From: Ceratodon purpureus
Taxonomy: Eukaryota; Streptophyta; Bryopsida; Pseudoditrichales; Ditrichaceae
Length of the DNA: 64,000 nucleotides
Assembly: GCA_014871385.1 (NCBI GenBank)
Contig: CM026421.1
Coordinates: 20,760,865-20,824,864, forward strand
Reading direction: 5' to 3'
Position numbers and translations under genes: made by a program. Numbering within the stretch: the stretch's first letter is position 1; every line of letters starts with the position of its first letter. The notes below the pieces were generated by a model, which was not told the DNA's origin, made no database searches, and saw nothing but the letters and a program-made list of their open reading frames with translations. This document shows, in pieces, positions 30,812 through 44,351 of the stretch.

Positions 30812-31730
30812 TTAACCCCTATAGGACAAAGTGGCAAAATCGGGCTTTTTTAGAGTTTGAGCATGTACCTATGACTTCAATTTAAGTCGAGATTTTTTGA
30901 AACTTTTTGTGAACGTATACCGTAACAAGGACTTTGAGAGAATCTAATTTTTTTTCAATCAGACATTTATAAAAATAGCTATGGTACTCAAAGTGGAAAA
31001 AGCTGCTCGAGGAGCAATTCGGGCAGTCATGCTAAATATATCAATTACCTCTGGGAATATTTCTATAAATACTTCATGATGTCATCTTTGAGGTTTCCAA
31101 AAAGAAAACGACTTTGAATGCATAATGTTCACTCCAAAGTTTTCTCAAAGTTTCGGGCAGTATACTAAAAAACTTCTTCTTTCCTTCATAAAAGTTAGAA
31201 AAAATATTATTTTAGGTTTTTTCTTTTTTTCACTTAAAATATCAACATCAATCTTTACAATGACCGTTTGGATTGGGACTTTATAACATAATGGAATTTC
31301 TAGGAAAGAAATAAGATTTAGCATTCTTGTGTATTCAACTTAATAAAAATATTGTTTCAGCATGCTACACTTGTCTTTGTGTGTAATTTTTTTTTATACA
31401 ATCAGCTAATTTACTTCTCTTTGTCATGCACCAAAACCGCCAAAATCGATAATGCAAAAAAACTAAGGAAAAAAAAAGTTAGAGTGTGCCAACCTAGTCA
31501 AAAACTGTGTCAAAATAGTTTGTTTTTAAATTTCAATTGTTATAATCTCCTAATCTCTATGGTCAATTATGATGAAATTTATTGAGCTATCTACTACAAT
31601 AATCTAGTTGAAGATCTTGCGGTTAGGATTAGAAAGTAATGATTTTTTAGTCATTCATGGTTTGTACATTGGAAATGGCAGTTTTGAAGCTTTTTCAGGT
31701 GAAACATAGTCAAGAAACTTTAGGGGTTAA
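30812..31730. mobile_element. TTAA-flanked non-autonomous DNA transposon, element A
   Basis: TTAA at 30812-30815 and 31727-31730 flank about 911 bp with short terminal inverted repeats CCCCTATAG and CTTTAGGGG (one mismatch). TTAA duplications with CCC...GGG ends are the signature of piggyBac-like (or Sola3) transposons. No transposase is encoded; the frame at 31352-31585 is short and not recognised. Confidence 0.6.
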
Positions 31731-32704
31731 ATTGCCATAAATAGAAAATTTCAAGCTCTCATCTTTTTATCTTCTTTCCACTACACTTGGATTTGGTTTT
31801 CATTTGCAACTTGTTAAAGAGTTTCACAACAACCAAGTAAAGAAACCGTTTACAGGTCGCCTTTAAAGGAGGACCAAAATTCCACTCAACATGTAATGTG
31901 ATGTAACTGTCCGTCGAAGGGGCTTACAGTAAGGGGACTACTAGGGATGCTCTAAGGTTGAAAAATCCAATACTCCGTCGTCAAAGTTAATTCCAAGGGA
32001 CCACCTGGCACCTGGACATCCGGATGCTCTCAAGTGTTCGAGAGAAATGGTTCTAGTGATGGTAGTACCGTACAGAGATACTTTGAACGGCACTTCACAA
32101 AGGTGCAAAGTGGCAAACTGTGGAGATTCGAAACCAACCTAAGAGCAGGATTACAGCAAAAATTCGAGCATCGTCCGAGAGAATTGGATCGTGGAATAAT
32201 CCCAGCTTTTGTCCCGGATTCCTGGCATCGAACTCCCACTTTGCGATGCCTATCTTGTCCCACCAGGTCCCCTCGTGGACGCACCTCTCGCAATCGCATT
32301 CGCAATCTCGACACCAGGTACCCTGACCTCGGACCTAAGCAGTTACATAGCCATCAGTACTATCTTTACGAAAAATCTAGCAATGATACATGCTGATTCA
32401 AACATTCTCCAAGAGTAGGAGTTCAAAGGAAATGCTACCACTTGTCCAGATGAGGAATCTCCTTCACGTTTGGGAAGCACTGGGTAAATGCTAGTTGGGG
32501 TGGGAGTTGGTTTGCTCACACTGTCGTGGAGGACTCGAAGTGAAGTGCAGTTGCGGGCCTGGTTTGTCGCTCGAAGAGGCAGTTGCGAATTGCCATTTCA
32601 CGCTTGTAACAAACGGATTCTCGTGATCGATCAGCCACGTCCACGATCCAGTTCGCGAGGTCGCATCGCCACGGTAATCCTGCCTCCTTCCACTTCTCTG
32701 CAAG
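31731..32704. other. Upstream region of the formamidase gene
   Basis: Mixed composition becoming GC-rich from about 32.0 kb. Overlapping frames on both strands at 32030-32418 are Arg/Ser-rich and not supported as genes. It is probably promoter DNA. Confidence 0.4.
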
Positions 32705-32711
32705 TATAAAT
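32705..32711 (+). promoter_or_regulatory. TATA box of the formamidase gene
   Basis: TATAAAT lies in GC-rich DNA about 295 bp upstream of the start codon. A CT-rich leader follows, then a probable 5'UTR intron: donor CTCCC|GTAAGAG at 32804 and acceptor GCATGCAG ending at 32962. Confidence 0.6.
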
Positions 32712-32999
32712 CCCCGCCCTCGCCACCTCTGAGACACGCACTCATTTGGCGACGCAGTCTCTTGTAGCACCTGTCTCAGTCTCGTCGACCGCTTCCAGCT
32801 CCCGTAAGAGCCTGCTTCTTCCTTCGCCATGCTCTTCGCTATGTTCACACTGAATTTGATTCTCGCGGAAACGTATCCATGTTGGTTTTCCCCTGTTTCT
32901 AGCAAGGAACTGGGTTCATGAATTGGTGTAGAAACTGAGCATTTGGTTGTGATGGCATGCAGGTCCTCGATAACTTCCAGGAGTCTGCGAACCTGAAGA

Positions 33000-35240
33000 A
33001 TGGCACCACTCATCAAAACTCCGAGGGCGATCGTGACCGTGGACCCCAACAAGCGGCCATGGGAGCAGACAGTGCCGCTGCACAACCGATGGCACCCGGA
33101 GATCCCCGCCGTCGGGGAGGTCCAGGAAGGCGAGGTGTTCCGCGTGGAGACGGTGGACTGGACGGGCAGGCAGATCCAGAACGATGACAGCGCCGAGGAC
33201 ATGAAGAACATCGACCTCACCTCGGTACATGCCACTGTACCCGCCCCGATTGTCCCCGTACCGTTGGTTATGGTTATGGTTGTGGCGCGGTTGCAGTTCT
33301 CATTGGATGCTGCACGGGTGTCTGTACTGAATCTTCTTTTCAACTTGGTTTCTGTACACTGAATTCTCTCCTATCAATTGGCAGGTGCACAACTTGAGTG
33401 GGCCAATCCGCGTGACGGACACGGAAGGCAAGGCTGCGATGCCCGGAGACTTGCTGGTGGTAGAGATTCTGAACCTCGGTCCACTTCCGGGCGACGAGTG
33501 GGGGTTCACTGGAATCTTCGACCGTGAGAACGGTGGGGGCTTCCTGACGGACCACTTCCCCAAGGCTTGCAAGGCCATCTGGGACTTCGAGGGCATCTGG
33601 GCGTCGTCTCGTCACATCCCCGGTACGTGCACCTGCATGCAACCTGAGATGACATTCCGCAGTGATCCAATTCGTAGAATGTTATTCTGAAAATGAATCT
33701 ATGGGCCATCCACATTCTGAGCTGACAGAGAGGTGGCGATTGCAGGAGTGCGTTTCCCGGGTCTGATTCACCCTGGCCTGATCGGCACTGCCCCATCCCA
33801 TGAGCTTCTGGCCATCTGGAACGAGCGTGAGAAGGCTCTGGTGGACGAGGGAGAGAACGCTCTCACTTTGGGCAAGCACCTGCACACCCGCCCTCTTGCT
33901 CTCCTTCCCAATGCCACGGGAGCTCTCCTCGGAAAGGTGAGGACTCGACCCTGAACACCTCAGTGCAAATTTAGGGTTTGCCGTAATGCTCAGCTGCAGA
34001 TGTCTGGTTGAGCAGCGATCCTGCACTCCTGAGTGTGCTGAGGTTCTGACCTGGCCATGGCGGCGATATGTGACGCAGGTGGAGAAGGGAGGCAAGGACT
34101 GGGAGAGGATCGCAGCGGAAGCATGCCGAACCATTCCCGGGCGAGAGAACGGAGGCAACTGCGACATCAAGAACCTGAGCAGGGGCTGCAAGGTGTACTT
34201 CCCTGTGTTCGTGGAAGGAGCCAACCTTTCGATGGGTGACATGCATTTCTCGCAGGGTGACGGGGAGGTGTCGTTCTGTGGTGCCATCGAGATGAGCGGG
34301 TTCCTGGAGCTCAAGTATGGCGCCTTTTCTTCTCTTCACGTCCTTGGAACTCTTTTCTGAATTGTTTCTTAAAATGCCCTCGTACCGTTGACGTGAGAGT
34401 GTGAGAATGTGAGCTGATGATACGATGTCTGGTGCAATGGCAGGTGCTCGATCATGCGCGGAGGAATGGAGCAGTACTTGACCCCGATGGGCCCATCCAA
34501 GCTGAATGTGAACCCGATCTTCGAGATCGGCCCCCTGGAGCCGCGCTTCTCGGAGTGGTTGGTGTTTGAGGGCCTGAGCGTGGACGAGAACGGCAAGCAG
34601 CACTACCTGGACGCCAGCATTGCTTACAAGCGCGCTGTGCTCAACTGCATCGACTACCTGTCCAAGTTCGGTTACACCAAGGAACAGGTGGGTGTCACTG
34701 GAAGAGATATCGGGAGTGGTCATTACCGTAATTAGCATAAGCATGCCCGTGAACAGCGTTGCATTTCGTGTCCATGAGGTTGGGAGTTGACTGAAATGGG
34801 TGCATGTTCTGTTTGCGTTCAGATTTACCTGCTCCTGTCGTGCTGCCCGTGCGAGGGTCGCCTTTCCGGCATCGTGGATGTGCCCAACGCTTGTGCCACC
34901 CTTGCAATTCCTGTTTCCATCTTCGACCAGGTATGCTTCTTGGAATATCTGATTTAGTGTGAAGGATTCGACTGTTGATTCATTGGGATGTGAGGGACTC
35001 GGCTTTGAGGCGGACTAGATTGTTGGTGAAGCATCGAAGTGGTTGATTGACGGGGTTTATGGGTTGAGTTGGTTCTGCTGCTGGAGCTAATGGTTTTCGG
35101 ATGTGGTTATTTTGGTGCAGGACATCCGTCCCAAGAAGGGAGGGCCTCCTGTTGGGCCGCGCCTGATCACCCGAGGTGACTGCCCATCGTGCCCTTACGA
35201 AGGGAGCTTGCCCACCCAGAAGAACTTGTCTGCTGCCTAG
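33000..35240 (+). CDS. Formamidase (acetamidase/formamidase family)
   Basis: Hydrolyses formamide to formate and ammonia in the family (FmdA_AmdA); cytosolic in plants as far as known. Seven exons splice in frame: 33000-33224, 33385-33622, 33746-33936, 34079-34314, 34444-34687, 34823-34930 and 35121-35240, giving 453 residues, close to angiosperm formamidases. The protein matches the plant family throughout: KRPWEQTVPLHNRWHPEIP, DWTGRQIQNDDSAEDMKN, LGPLPGDEWGFTGIFDRE, ENGGGFLTDHFP, IPGRENGGNCDIKNLSRG, GDMHFSQGDGEVSFCGAIE, and LLLSCCPCEGRLSGIVD. No break or missing motif. Exons are GC-rich against AT-rich flanks. A 5'UTR intron and TATA box lie upstream. The C-terminal tail (CPSCPYEGSLPTQKN) is lineage-variable. 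Very sure. Confidence 0.97.
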
Positions 35241-38200
35241 GTCTTCAAGTTCGCTGCGCAGAGCATTATTCCATGTCCATAGTTACTTTGACATAGTGAC
35301 GCTGCTCATATGCAGAGTTAGGTGTCATTTGCAAATACAGGTCCATGCCCATGATAGATTCAGTTGTGAACAAATTTGTAAACTTTCTGTTACAAAGAAA
35401 TAAGAGTGGTATAGATTCTACAGCTCTCTGGCGATGTAAGATCTGTGTGGTGTGGATGGTGTAATGGCGTGTTGACTTACTTAGTGGTATTGTGAGTTGT
35501 AGCAGTTGTGATGTTGCGATCAGATGCGAATGTTGCGCCTGGGTGCCCGGCGTGTGTTTGCAAGAGATGATCGGGATTATAGTTTGATTTTTCTGCAATG
35601 TCCTATCACGGCATTTTGTGATCCGGTATGGAATAATAGGTCTTGTGGAAGTGGTCCGTTTGGATGTGTAGGATAGACATCCTTCTGAGTCGTATAGCTT
35701 GAATACTGTAAAATCTGCCTGCGCCTTGATATCTTCTACTAATGCCGCAGATTTGCAAGAAGGGTGTTGTGGACGTCCGTCATGGCCATTCGGTGAGTTT
35801 CATCACTGGAGAAGGAAGAGTGAACATCTGAATAAACGTGCAGTTGGTCTTTGCATAGGGTCTCTTTTGGATATGAATTCACGTGCAGTCTGTCAGTTTG
35901 CCACTTGGCAGTCATAAGGTTTCAATATTTTTGGAAATCAGTGGGTTTGCTCATTCAATCTGAAGGATACAAGGGAACAATGGCAACTGGGAGAATGGGA
36001 TCTGTCAATCCTTCAAAGAACAGAGGATGACAAGGGCTTAGAGTTTGTTGCATTTGTTAGGATGTATTTGCTGAGATCTCGAAGAGTAATCTTGCAGCTA
36101 TTCCATTGATGAAGAGTTTAACGAAGAAATGTTATTGTTGGTTCTGCAAAATGCAGGTCATGCCGATGTGACTAATGGTTCCTTTGGAAACACAGGCGGG
36201 CATGTTAACGCGTTCACAGAGAAACTTATCCCGTTCGATGACTTGGACTGCACGAGTTTAACCTAGTTGACCTTTTTCTTTAGAGTACATTTTGGGGAAA
36301 TTGAAGCCGTGACCCGCCAGCATCGACTATGTGGCCATATCAGAGCCGGGTTGTTGGACTGGATATTGTCGCCCGTAGTGCGAATTTGGGGGTTATATAA
36401 GATGTTGCAGAGTTGGTTCAATCTTGGGATAAAGTGATTAGTGACGTTTGTGAGAACTACATACTACTTCCATCAATCACTTGTGAAGAGGTTTAGGAAT
36501 TGCTTATGTCGATTGCTTCGTTTAAGCTGATCTCGAAGATATCAGCGTTACTCTGTCTGCTGATGTTGGCATCACTTCCACTGCTTGTGAATCAGATGCC
36601 TTCAAGGTAAAGAAGTACAGTAAACAAAGATGTAACTACTTTAGTGAAAGTAGCATTTTCTAGCTGAATGCGTTATTGGTTCAGAGGAATCCAACCCAGT
36701 GAGCCCATTTTGCGAAACTCCTTCCAAGTTTTGTTATTATTTTTTCCGATCTTGCTCAATATGGTTCTGGATCGCAACATGTTCTACCCAATGGAAGAAG
36801 TGGTGAAAATGGAATGGAGTTTAAAAGTGGTTGGCTAAATGCGCCTCTGCATCTCAATAGCAACTACTACAACATCTGTAAGCTTCTGCCTTTCGGCGGA
36901 AAGTGGGCTGTGCTGCTGTCTATGTTGAAGTTGACTTCACCAAGTTGCAAGGGATAAGTCATTGCTTTACACAACATAGTAAGCTGTCAGGAAATTGAAG
37001 CTGTTAGAATGGGTGACTGTCCGCTCTTCCTTTTGACACATGAAAGAAATTTCATTGCATATAGCCTGCTCTTTGATTGAAGTGATACCCCATTGTCATA
37101 GTTTCATTGGAAAGGTAGTCTCTGGTATTGCCCACTTTGGATGCTAAAGCCTTCGGAATAAAGGAAAATGCCCATTACTGCCTGTTGGACCATGACATGT
37201 AGTACAACTACTTCAAACGAACTGACTTACTTTTTTGTAGTGTGAACACAGCCAAGGGTGTACTCGTATGTCAGGCGATCTGGATTGTAACGAACATTGT
37301 GTGGAATCACGTGATCTCCCACATCATTGCAAATATGAAGTGAAAGTCCACCGTCCTACTTGTTGTCTCAAAAGTGTGACTCAGAGTGAGAAGACCCATC
37401 TCCATCACTGCCTGTGTAGATCATTTCCATTACCTCAACAAGTGAATTTCAACATACTTGAATCCTTGATTGTAAGTTGTCAGCAGCTCAACTTGCAATG
37501 GTACCAACACAGTCTAGGAGCGAAAATACAAACATACTTCACTTCCATACACCAACTCACTTGGCTTTGTTCCATGACTGGGAGTAATTTTATTTGATAG
37601 ATCCTGTGCAGCTCCTCTGAAAAATGATTGCTAAATAACTATTGGCTCTGTTGCAAGGGTGCAGAGAACTAGGCAACCTTGGAAGCGGGGTCTGCCTCGT
37701 CTGCCAATTAATCCTGCAAATCTGCATGCTTATGACATCATGGTAGGGAGGTCATCACTTCAAAATGGCGGCATTAATGAAGCAGGACACGCTTCATTGG
37801 GATGAGAGCAGAGAGAGACCCCTCACCTTCTCTTCTTGTACATCTGCAATCCATTAGGAGCTCAATCATCAAATCATGCATGAGCACAAAAAAAACTTAC
37901 ATTCATTACCTGCACACATTGGATTGTTTGCAGCTGCCTTGCACTACCAACATCATGGCTTTTAATTGAATCACTGCTGGAAGCGACCAGTATTGCACGG
38001 ACACCTCCAGAAGACCAATTGGCAAACACCTCATGAGTGCATCAACCCGACCAAGGACCCCCCAAATTGAATCAAAATTCAGTAACGCCTCTTTGGAGTT
38101 GAAATTCCTTCTCATTTTCTTCTCAAGCCAATCAAATGGGACGTTAGACCTAAGCTCAGATTCAAGAGACATAAGTTGACATGATGTAGTACTGATGATG

Positions 38201-39927
38201 GATATTTTGGTGTCATTACATTACCACAAGCAATAAATTTTCAAGAGTGGCTAGTATCCATCAACCAACTCCACAGATCTTTCCAATACTGTTCTATTGA
38301 CAGAAATGAACGTAAATTTCATTGTGGAGAAATTTTGATGTTGTCCTCAGGCCACTGATTGATGAAGGTCCATCATACTCTAAAATTTGAAGTGTAAGTT
38401 AGCATGTGATATGAAAGCAAGGTGAAGTTCCTTCCATTGAAACTTGAGGCTTTAGAAAGCACGTTCTGTGAAGACATTGCCTTCAGAGTCGTAATAATGT
38501 GAAAGTAGAACATAGGATTTATGTGGGATTTGAAAGTTGTTTGTCAATATTTCTGCTTGTGAAAAGCAGCATGTGCCAGGAGTTTCTGACAGCAAACATG
38601 AAGTTATCAATGCAAATGAGGCCAGTGGGACCTCTGTAGAGGTCAAATGAGATACAGTACGTCTGTTTCATTGCTCAAGTACGAGTGATGAGAAGAAATT
38701 TCACCCACTTTCAAGACATTTCTAAACAGCAATTTCAAGGCAGGTCTGAGCTTGAGACGACTTAACTGTCCTTTCCAAATACACGTTCACCTACACCTTT
38801 TCACCCATGCTGATGGCAAAGAAGCAGTCTGAGAGTAGTAGAATTCAGGAACAATTGTTGCAGGCCATTATAATCTTCCACCACCAGGATACCAAAACTT
38901 GATTTTGATTGCAAACATGTTACACAGAATTTGAACTCAATTAGGAGTTCGTTTACCACCTAGTTAACTTCATTGATCAAGTCAGCTTTCTGGTGAGGTG
39001 CGCTTGGGTGCTGACTCTTAAGGTTGCTGCTTATACAAAAAATCTGACAATCTTAGTGTCAGATTGATCGATAGTTGACCCGGGCTCTTGATATGAATTG
39101 GATATGGGTGCGCATCTGACATGAACTCAATAACTTCAGTCAACATATTCCATAATTTTCGTATAAGTTATTCCATGTTTCCACACCATCTCTGCAGGAA
39201 CAGCTGAGTTGGTGAGTCTAAGTTATATAATAAGATCCATCGATGAACAGTAAAACCAGAGCAAAAGAAAGTTTTTTGAACCCCAGAATCTCCTCCTGGA
39301 TATGTCAGACACCCAGCGCCTTGAGTCACTCTGGTTGAGTCTGCCATGGGAAAGCGGGGAATGTTTGGGATGTCTTGCACTCTAGGCATACCGATGCGGC
39401 GATGCCCCTCCCCCACATCCAGGCTGAAGCTTACATCCAAGCCTGCTGCTGCTGCGATGCTGTCTTTCGTATTCTTCAATGATTTCGGGCACCAGCAAAG
39501 GCAGTGGGCACAGGCTACAGGCCACAGGGGCAGCACGCATTACCAAAAATGTTGAACCACAGGCAGCAGCTCAGCTAAGGAGTGGGGAGTCGGGACCCAC
39601 ATCCCGTCTCTACATCTGTGCCGCATTAAACCTGTGTACAGACAACGCTGTACCTACGCCACAAATGCCAACTCCATGTACCAACCTATGTAGCCCATTG
39701 TAGCCCCCTCTTTTCCGGTGGCACAGTTGCACTGTACTGCACAATACAGCCCCAAGCGGGCTGTTGCCACATCACACTCCCAAGAGGGCAAGGACCCTGC
39801 TTCAAGTAGAGTAAAAACATTTTATTTTTTTTAAATCAACCTTGTTCGTTCAATCATGGAAAATGGTAGAGCTACTGTATTTTTACTTCGGTACATGTGT
39901 CAGGAACCATGACCCTCATTCTTTTCT

Positions 39928-39929
<2 letters not shown>
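35241..39929. other. 3' flank and long non-coding stretch
   Basis: The formamidase 3' end is followed by unique, moderately AT-rich DNA. Frames of 60-122 codons occur on both strands (for example 37268-37597, 37906-38172 and 39168-39536) but show no family signal or consistent composition. I see no gene. Confidence 0.45.

Positions 39930-39986
<57 letters not shown>
39930..39986 (+). repeat. Poly-A tract, 57 A
   Basis: An uninterrupted run of 57 adenines. It is followed two bases later by ACTTCAAAAT (39989-39998), which also occurs at 37757-37766, so the tract could be the tail of a retroposed sequence of about 2.2 kb. That is weak evidence, as no reverse-transcriptase coding is present. Confidence 0.8.
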
Positions 39987-39987
<1 letters not shown>

Positions 39988-40921
39988 AACTTCAAAATCT
40001 GTGCATGTGAGTCCTGCTCCTGCGCTCTGTGCACTGTACCGTCGGAGTCACACTGTGTCCAACCATAATAAAAAATACAGTAACCAGATAAAACATTCAG
40101 TTATATGGTTTCGTTTTTTTGGTTGTAAATGGTCAGAGCTAAAAAAACAGTAAAGATCTACCGACCTACTGCAGAGAGGGTGGAGGGTCCCCCCGGTTGC
40201 AGATGAGTGCAAACGGAGGCTGCCGAGGTGGGCACAGACGTAATGGCATTCATCATTCATCATTCATGAGAGGAGGAATTGATGGTATGTTATTATAACA
40301 TCGGAGTTGAGCTGTGAGATGATGGCCAGACCGACCACGCCGCAAAGGAACCATGGTGCGGCACAATCTCCGGCGGTAAATGAGGGAGCCCGACAAGCCT
40401 ACTGCCATCCTTCCTCCCCCCATTCACAGTTCCACTGCCCCAGACTCTAGTGCCCTCCTCTTTCTTTCAAGCTCGCTTCCTCTTCCGGTGCAAGGTATGG
40501 GAAGAGAGGGAACAACAATCTGGAATCACACTGGCATAAGGGGGTAGAAATACCATAAATTGAGAATGACCCTCTGGTTCTTTCCTGGATTAGTATTGAT
40601 AAGGTACCAGCACCAGTAATTGTGCAGGACCTAGTGTTGAGCATATGTTCACCAATAAGTGGGAGTAGCAAGTGGCAGCATGGAAGTAGCTCAAATCAAC
40701 AGGGAACTATTTGGTTCCTAAGGTAAAGGGACCAGTACTCGCCCAGGTCCAAATGCGGCCTCCTAGGCTACTGGGCTACGTCACACAATCTCACCCAGCC
40801 TATTTCCTAAAAGTGTGCAAAAAAAAAACTCTAATTTCGTCCATGCTTTTAAAACTTAAGTGCTTCTAATTGGTGCAGAACCGTTCTAATTTCAGAATCC
40901 AAGTGCTCATGTTAAGCGGTA
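39987..40921. other. Intergenic DNA
   Basis: No supported gene. Short frames on both strands only. Confidence 0.5.
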
Positions 40922-41175
40922 CACTAACTAATACCAATCGAACTTCCCGGGTGGGCCCATGTAGAACCTCCCAACTTGCAGGTTATTGGTTCTACGGTCC
41001 GCGGGAGGGGTTCCTCGACTAAATTTGGGTTGTTGAACCCGAATTTGCAAAAAAAATCTAAAAAAAGATTGTAGAACCTCGCATTTGTAATTTCAGGGTT
41101 CTACATATAGAACATGAATAGTGTTCTACATGCTAAAAAAGGGTTCTCCCAGAGTTTGATGGGTATTAGTTAGTG
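40922..41175. mobile_element. 254-bp terminal-inverted-repeat element
   Basis: Ends CACTAACTAATACC and GGTATTAGTTAGTG are perfect 14-bp inverted repeats. The interior repeats GTAGAACC and GGTTCTAC motifs and encodes nothing. CTCATGTTAAGCGG just left and CTCATGTTAACCGG just right of the element form a near-identical flanking direct repeat. CACTA-type ends suggest a non-autonomous CACTA element, but a 3-bp duplication is not seen. Confidence 0.65.
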
Positions 41176-43130
41176 TGCTCCTCATGTTAACCGGGACTCT
41201 ATGATCGATTAGTGGCCCCCGTAGGATTGAGCACTCAGAAATTCATAGAAAATTATAGAGTTACTCAAAAAATGATTTTTTTTTTTGGGATGACTTTGCA
41301 CTAGCTTTGCAGTCCATCAAAAAATAATATATTTTTTCCGCCACTGTCCCAACAGTGCACACCTGAAATTTTGGCGAGTACTGGTCCCTTTACTTTAGTG
41401 CACCTTCAAATGGTTTTGATACTCAGTCCGATGAGGGCTTGTAAACTACTTCTTACAATGAATTATCTTTCTTCGCGTCAAAAAAAAATTAAAAATTAAA
41501 AATTAAAAAAATGGTTAAATTTGACAGCCTCAAAATGTTTGTTATTAGAACACTAGGATTTCGACCTTTGAAAATGAAATTTAACTCCAAACTATCTGAA
41601 TTTTGTTTTGTCGATATGCAATTTTAGGCAATCCAATTTTTTGTGTATTTCTTTTTACATCAATTGGGGACCATTTAAATAGTAGAGATGCTTTGAAAGC
41701 GGAGCTCATGTTGTTGCTACCATATAATAAAGTATGTAACTTCAAAACAAATTTTTAGGAATCTTGCGCAAATCAACTAGCTCCTTGTATTTGGTTTCAT
41801 TTTAAGGCAGAATGGTGGATGAGCTGCAATATAGACTTTAAGTTGCCTTAGAGCTCGTTCAAAATGAGCCTATATAATTACTAAAAGATTTGGCAAACTT
41901 TCTACTTTGGAAAATCATAGAAGAATATCTATAAGGAACAAAAATAATTCAAAAACTCGTACATCTTCTATTTTTTACATTAGTGTCCACTTCTATTGCA
42001 TCAAATGTTGTGCAATAGGTGTAACATTCTTTTCAAGGTATTGATTCAATAGAATTATTGATTCTTATCTATCAATAAATAGACGGATTTTTAAAATATG
42101 GTAATATGGATCAATTGGAGGTTATAAAAGAGCATGTTTAATTCAATCTTCAATGCATACATGCATAATATTTTGGATAGTTTAGTTTTCAAGAAATTTA
42201 AAATTTATAATTATAGATTTACATGGTAATTTATAAGCATTTATACAATGCGTAAAAAAGTTTTAATTTCATTATTTTTAAATTCAAAAAAACTTTGGTC
42301 TGCGTAGGAAACCAGCCTGAATGAAGTATTTGTTTGTTCCACCTCCAATCTAGTGTCCACAAGACAAAAGAATAGAAGCAAAAAACTACTCCACCCTTTT
42401 GAATGTAGACCTTGTAATTGCAAGAAATTACAAACCAAAATAAGAGTCCAAATGAGTGGAACTTTTAGAATAATACTAGTTTTTCTTAGAAGTTGATACT
42501 CAAGTCATGAGCTCATTGTTTGTTGGGATGAGCGTTTATGTCATATAAATGGTCTGGATTTGAACCTCGATGGACCTATTTGAGCAATTGTGGAAAATGT
42601 GGTAGTTTAGCAATGTTGAATGAGCAATTGGAGGCACAAAAGCAATTGTGCCAATCAACAGCCCACCACATGCATAGTAAGAGATATTACACTCGTTGCT
42701 AACAATCAATAAAGTGGTTTTGGCTATTAAAACTTTACTTTTAACAAAGGAAGGTCTTGTATTTGAAGTAGAAGTTGGTAATTTTCCAATCTACTTTTGT
42801 AGAGGAGGAGGATAGATATGGCATATTGTATGGCAATGGTATCATTACTTTTAAAGGTATTCATGATGGTTGATATTGGTTTCTTGAGTTGTCTTGAAGT
42901 GGTTGCATTGATGGGATGTGTGCAATGGCGCAAGTGTCTATTGAGAAAACAATAATGAAATCAATTTTCCAACCTCTGATAGCAATACTATCAATTAGTA
43001 GTTTGTATTTTGTTAGTTTTGGCTTCAAGTGTTTTTTGTAAGAATATATTATTGCAATATGTGAATTCGATAAAGTATATGGTGAGATTTTGATCAAAAT
43101 CTATAGATGGTTCATTTATATGGTAGTCCT
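41176..43130. other. AT-rich non-coding DNA with a dispersed repeat at 42331-42416
   Basis: No gene. Sequence at 42331-42416 (TTTGTTTGTTCCACCTCCAA, later CTACTCCACCCTTTTGAATG) recurs in diverged form at 48234-48312, marking a dispersed repeat of about 80 bp. Confidence 0.5.
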
Positions 43131-43975
43131 TTAATCCCTAAAGCATCAACTCAACAGTTTTGGTATGATTTAGGGTCCGGTCAGGCTCTCTATGAGTCAA
43201 ATTTTACCGGATGTGGCTCTAACTTTGGCACAACATGGAAAATTTTCATATCTTTCTAACAAGACCATTTATGCTTCAAAATTCCTCATACTTTAGGAGA
43301 TATCCGCAGTCAAAATTTGAAAACACTATTCAGGCATGCTCAAATCTGCCCAAAACTGTATTATATGCTCAAAATCTGCCCAAAATTAATTAGATTACTG
43401 AAACTTCAAAAATTCACTAAAAATTGAGATTTTACATTTTTTCATATTTTGTGTTTTTTACATGTAAATACAACTTGAAGGTATGATCTCACCGCTCGGA
43501 TTTTCAATCCAATATTTCTCCATATGCCTTTTTTACTACCATAGACCGGCCTTTGCATTTGAATTTCAGCATACCTCCATGTGAAAAATTAAGCATTTCT
43601 TTAGGTTTTGTAGGTTGTACGAGGGGAAGAATTCCATGGACATATTCCTAACTCATCTAGGAACAAGAATTTGAAGAGCCTCCAATCTAGTTTGCTTTTG
43701 AAATTGGTTTTTTTGGCTCACAAAACACTTAAAACCCATTTTGCAACAGGAGAAAAAAACTTCTCCTTCAACTTAGAACATTATAATCTCACAAACGGTA
43801 AGGAGTTTTAATCTAATATTTGGGGTACATATATATATGTACAAGTGAGGTAGTAGATCCTACGGTTATTTCCTCCAAATTACATCAAAACTTGAAAACT
43901 TACACCTTGTATTGAATGAGTCTAATTTTGAGGGTTTTTTTGGCAGTTTTGAGGCCTTTTAAATTTAGGGGTTAA
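43131..43975. mobile_element. TTAA-flanked non-autonomous DNA transposon, element B
   Basis: TTAA at 43131-43134 and 43972-43975 flank 837 bp with ends TCCCTAAAGC and AATTTAGGGG. It has no coding frame. The interior is almost identical by eye to the element at 49107-49943, so one of them moved or was duplicated recently. Confidence 0.7.
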
Positions 43976-44351
43976 CACATAGAATGTCGAGTCTAAATCT
44001 TGAGTTGCAGTCGCATCTTTGAATACTATATATGCAAGCAAGTAGCTAATTAGGGACGATGTTTTCTTGGACGTTGTTGTTGAAGATGCCACGGCTCATG
44101 AGAACATAGCATTGGGATTTTTCATACAAAATTTGATGATTCTTTAATCTTCCATACAACTTTATTATGTCTTTGGACATAAAGTGAATGTATATGTTGT
44201 TATTTACATGTGGGTAATACATATAGCCATGTATTTGGCTCGTGAGTAATACAAATAGCCATGTGTTTGGCTTGTATGGGTTACAAATGGAGCAAGTAAT
44301 AGAGGAATATCTTTGCCTACAAAAGGAGGTTTGTTTTCTAGCATGGCCCAT
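43976..44351. other. AT-rich spacer between elements B and D
   Basis: Nothing supported. A 101-codon minus-strand frame is low-complexity in character. Confidence 0.4.

Noticed and set aside
32030..32418. Overlapping frames on both strands upstream of formamidase
   Set aside because: Arg/Ser-rich, mutually overlapping, no recognised domain; more likely GC-rich promoter DNA.
32516..34744. Long minus-strand frames opposite the formamidase gene
   Set aside because: Antisense shadows of GC-rich exons; the plus-strand splice model matches the family along its full length.
39842..40153. Frame containing poly-Lys
   Set aside because: The poly-Lys stretch is the poly-A tract; not a gene.
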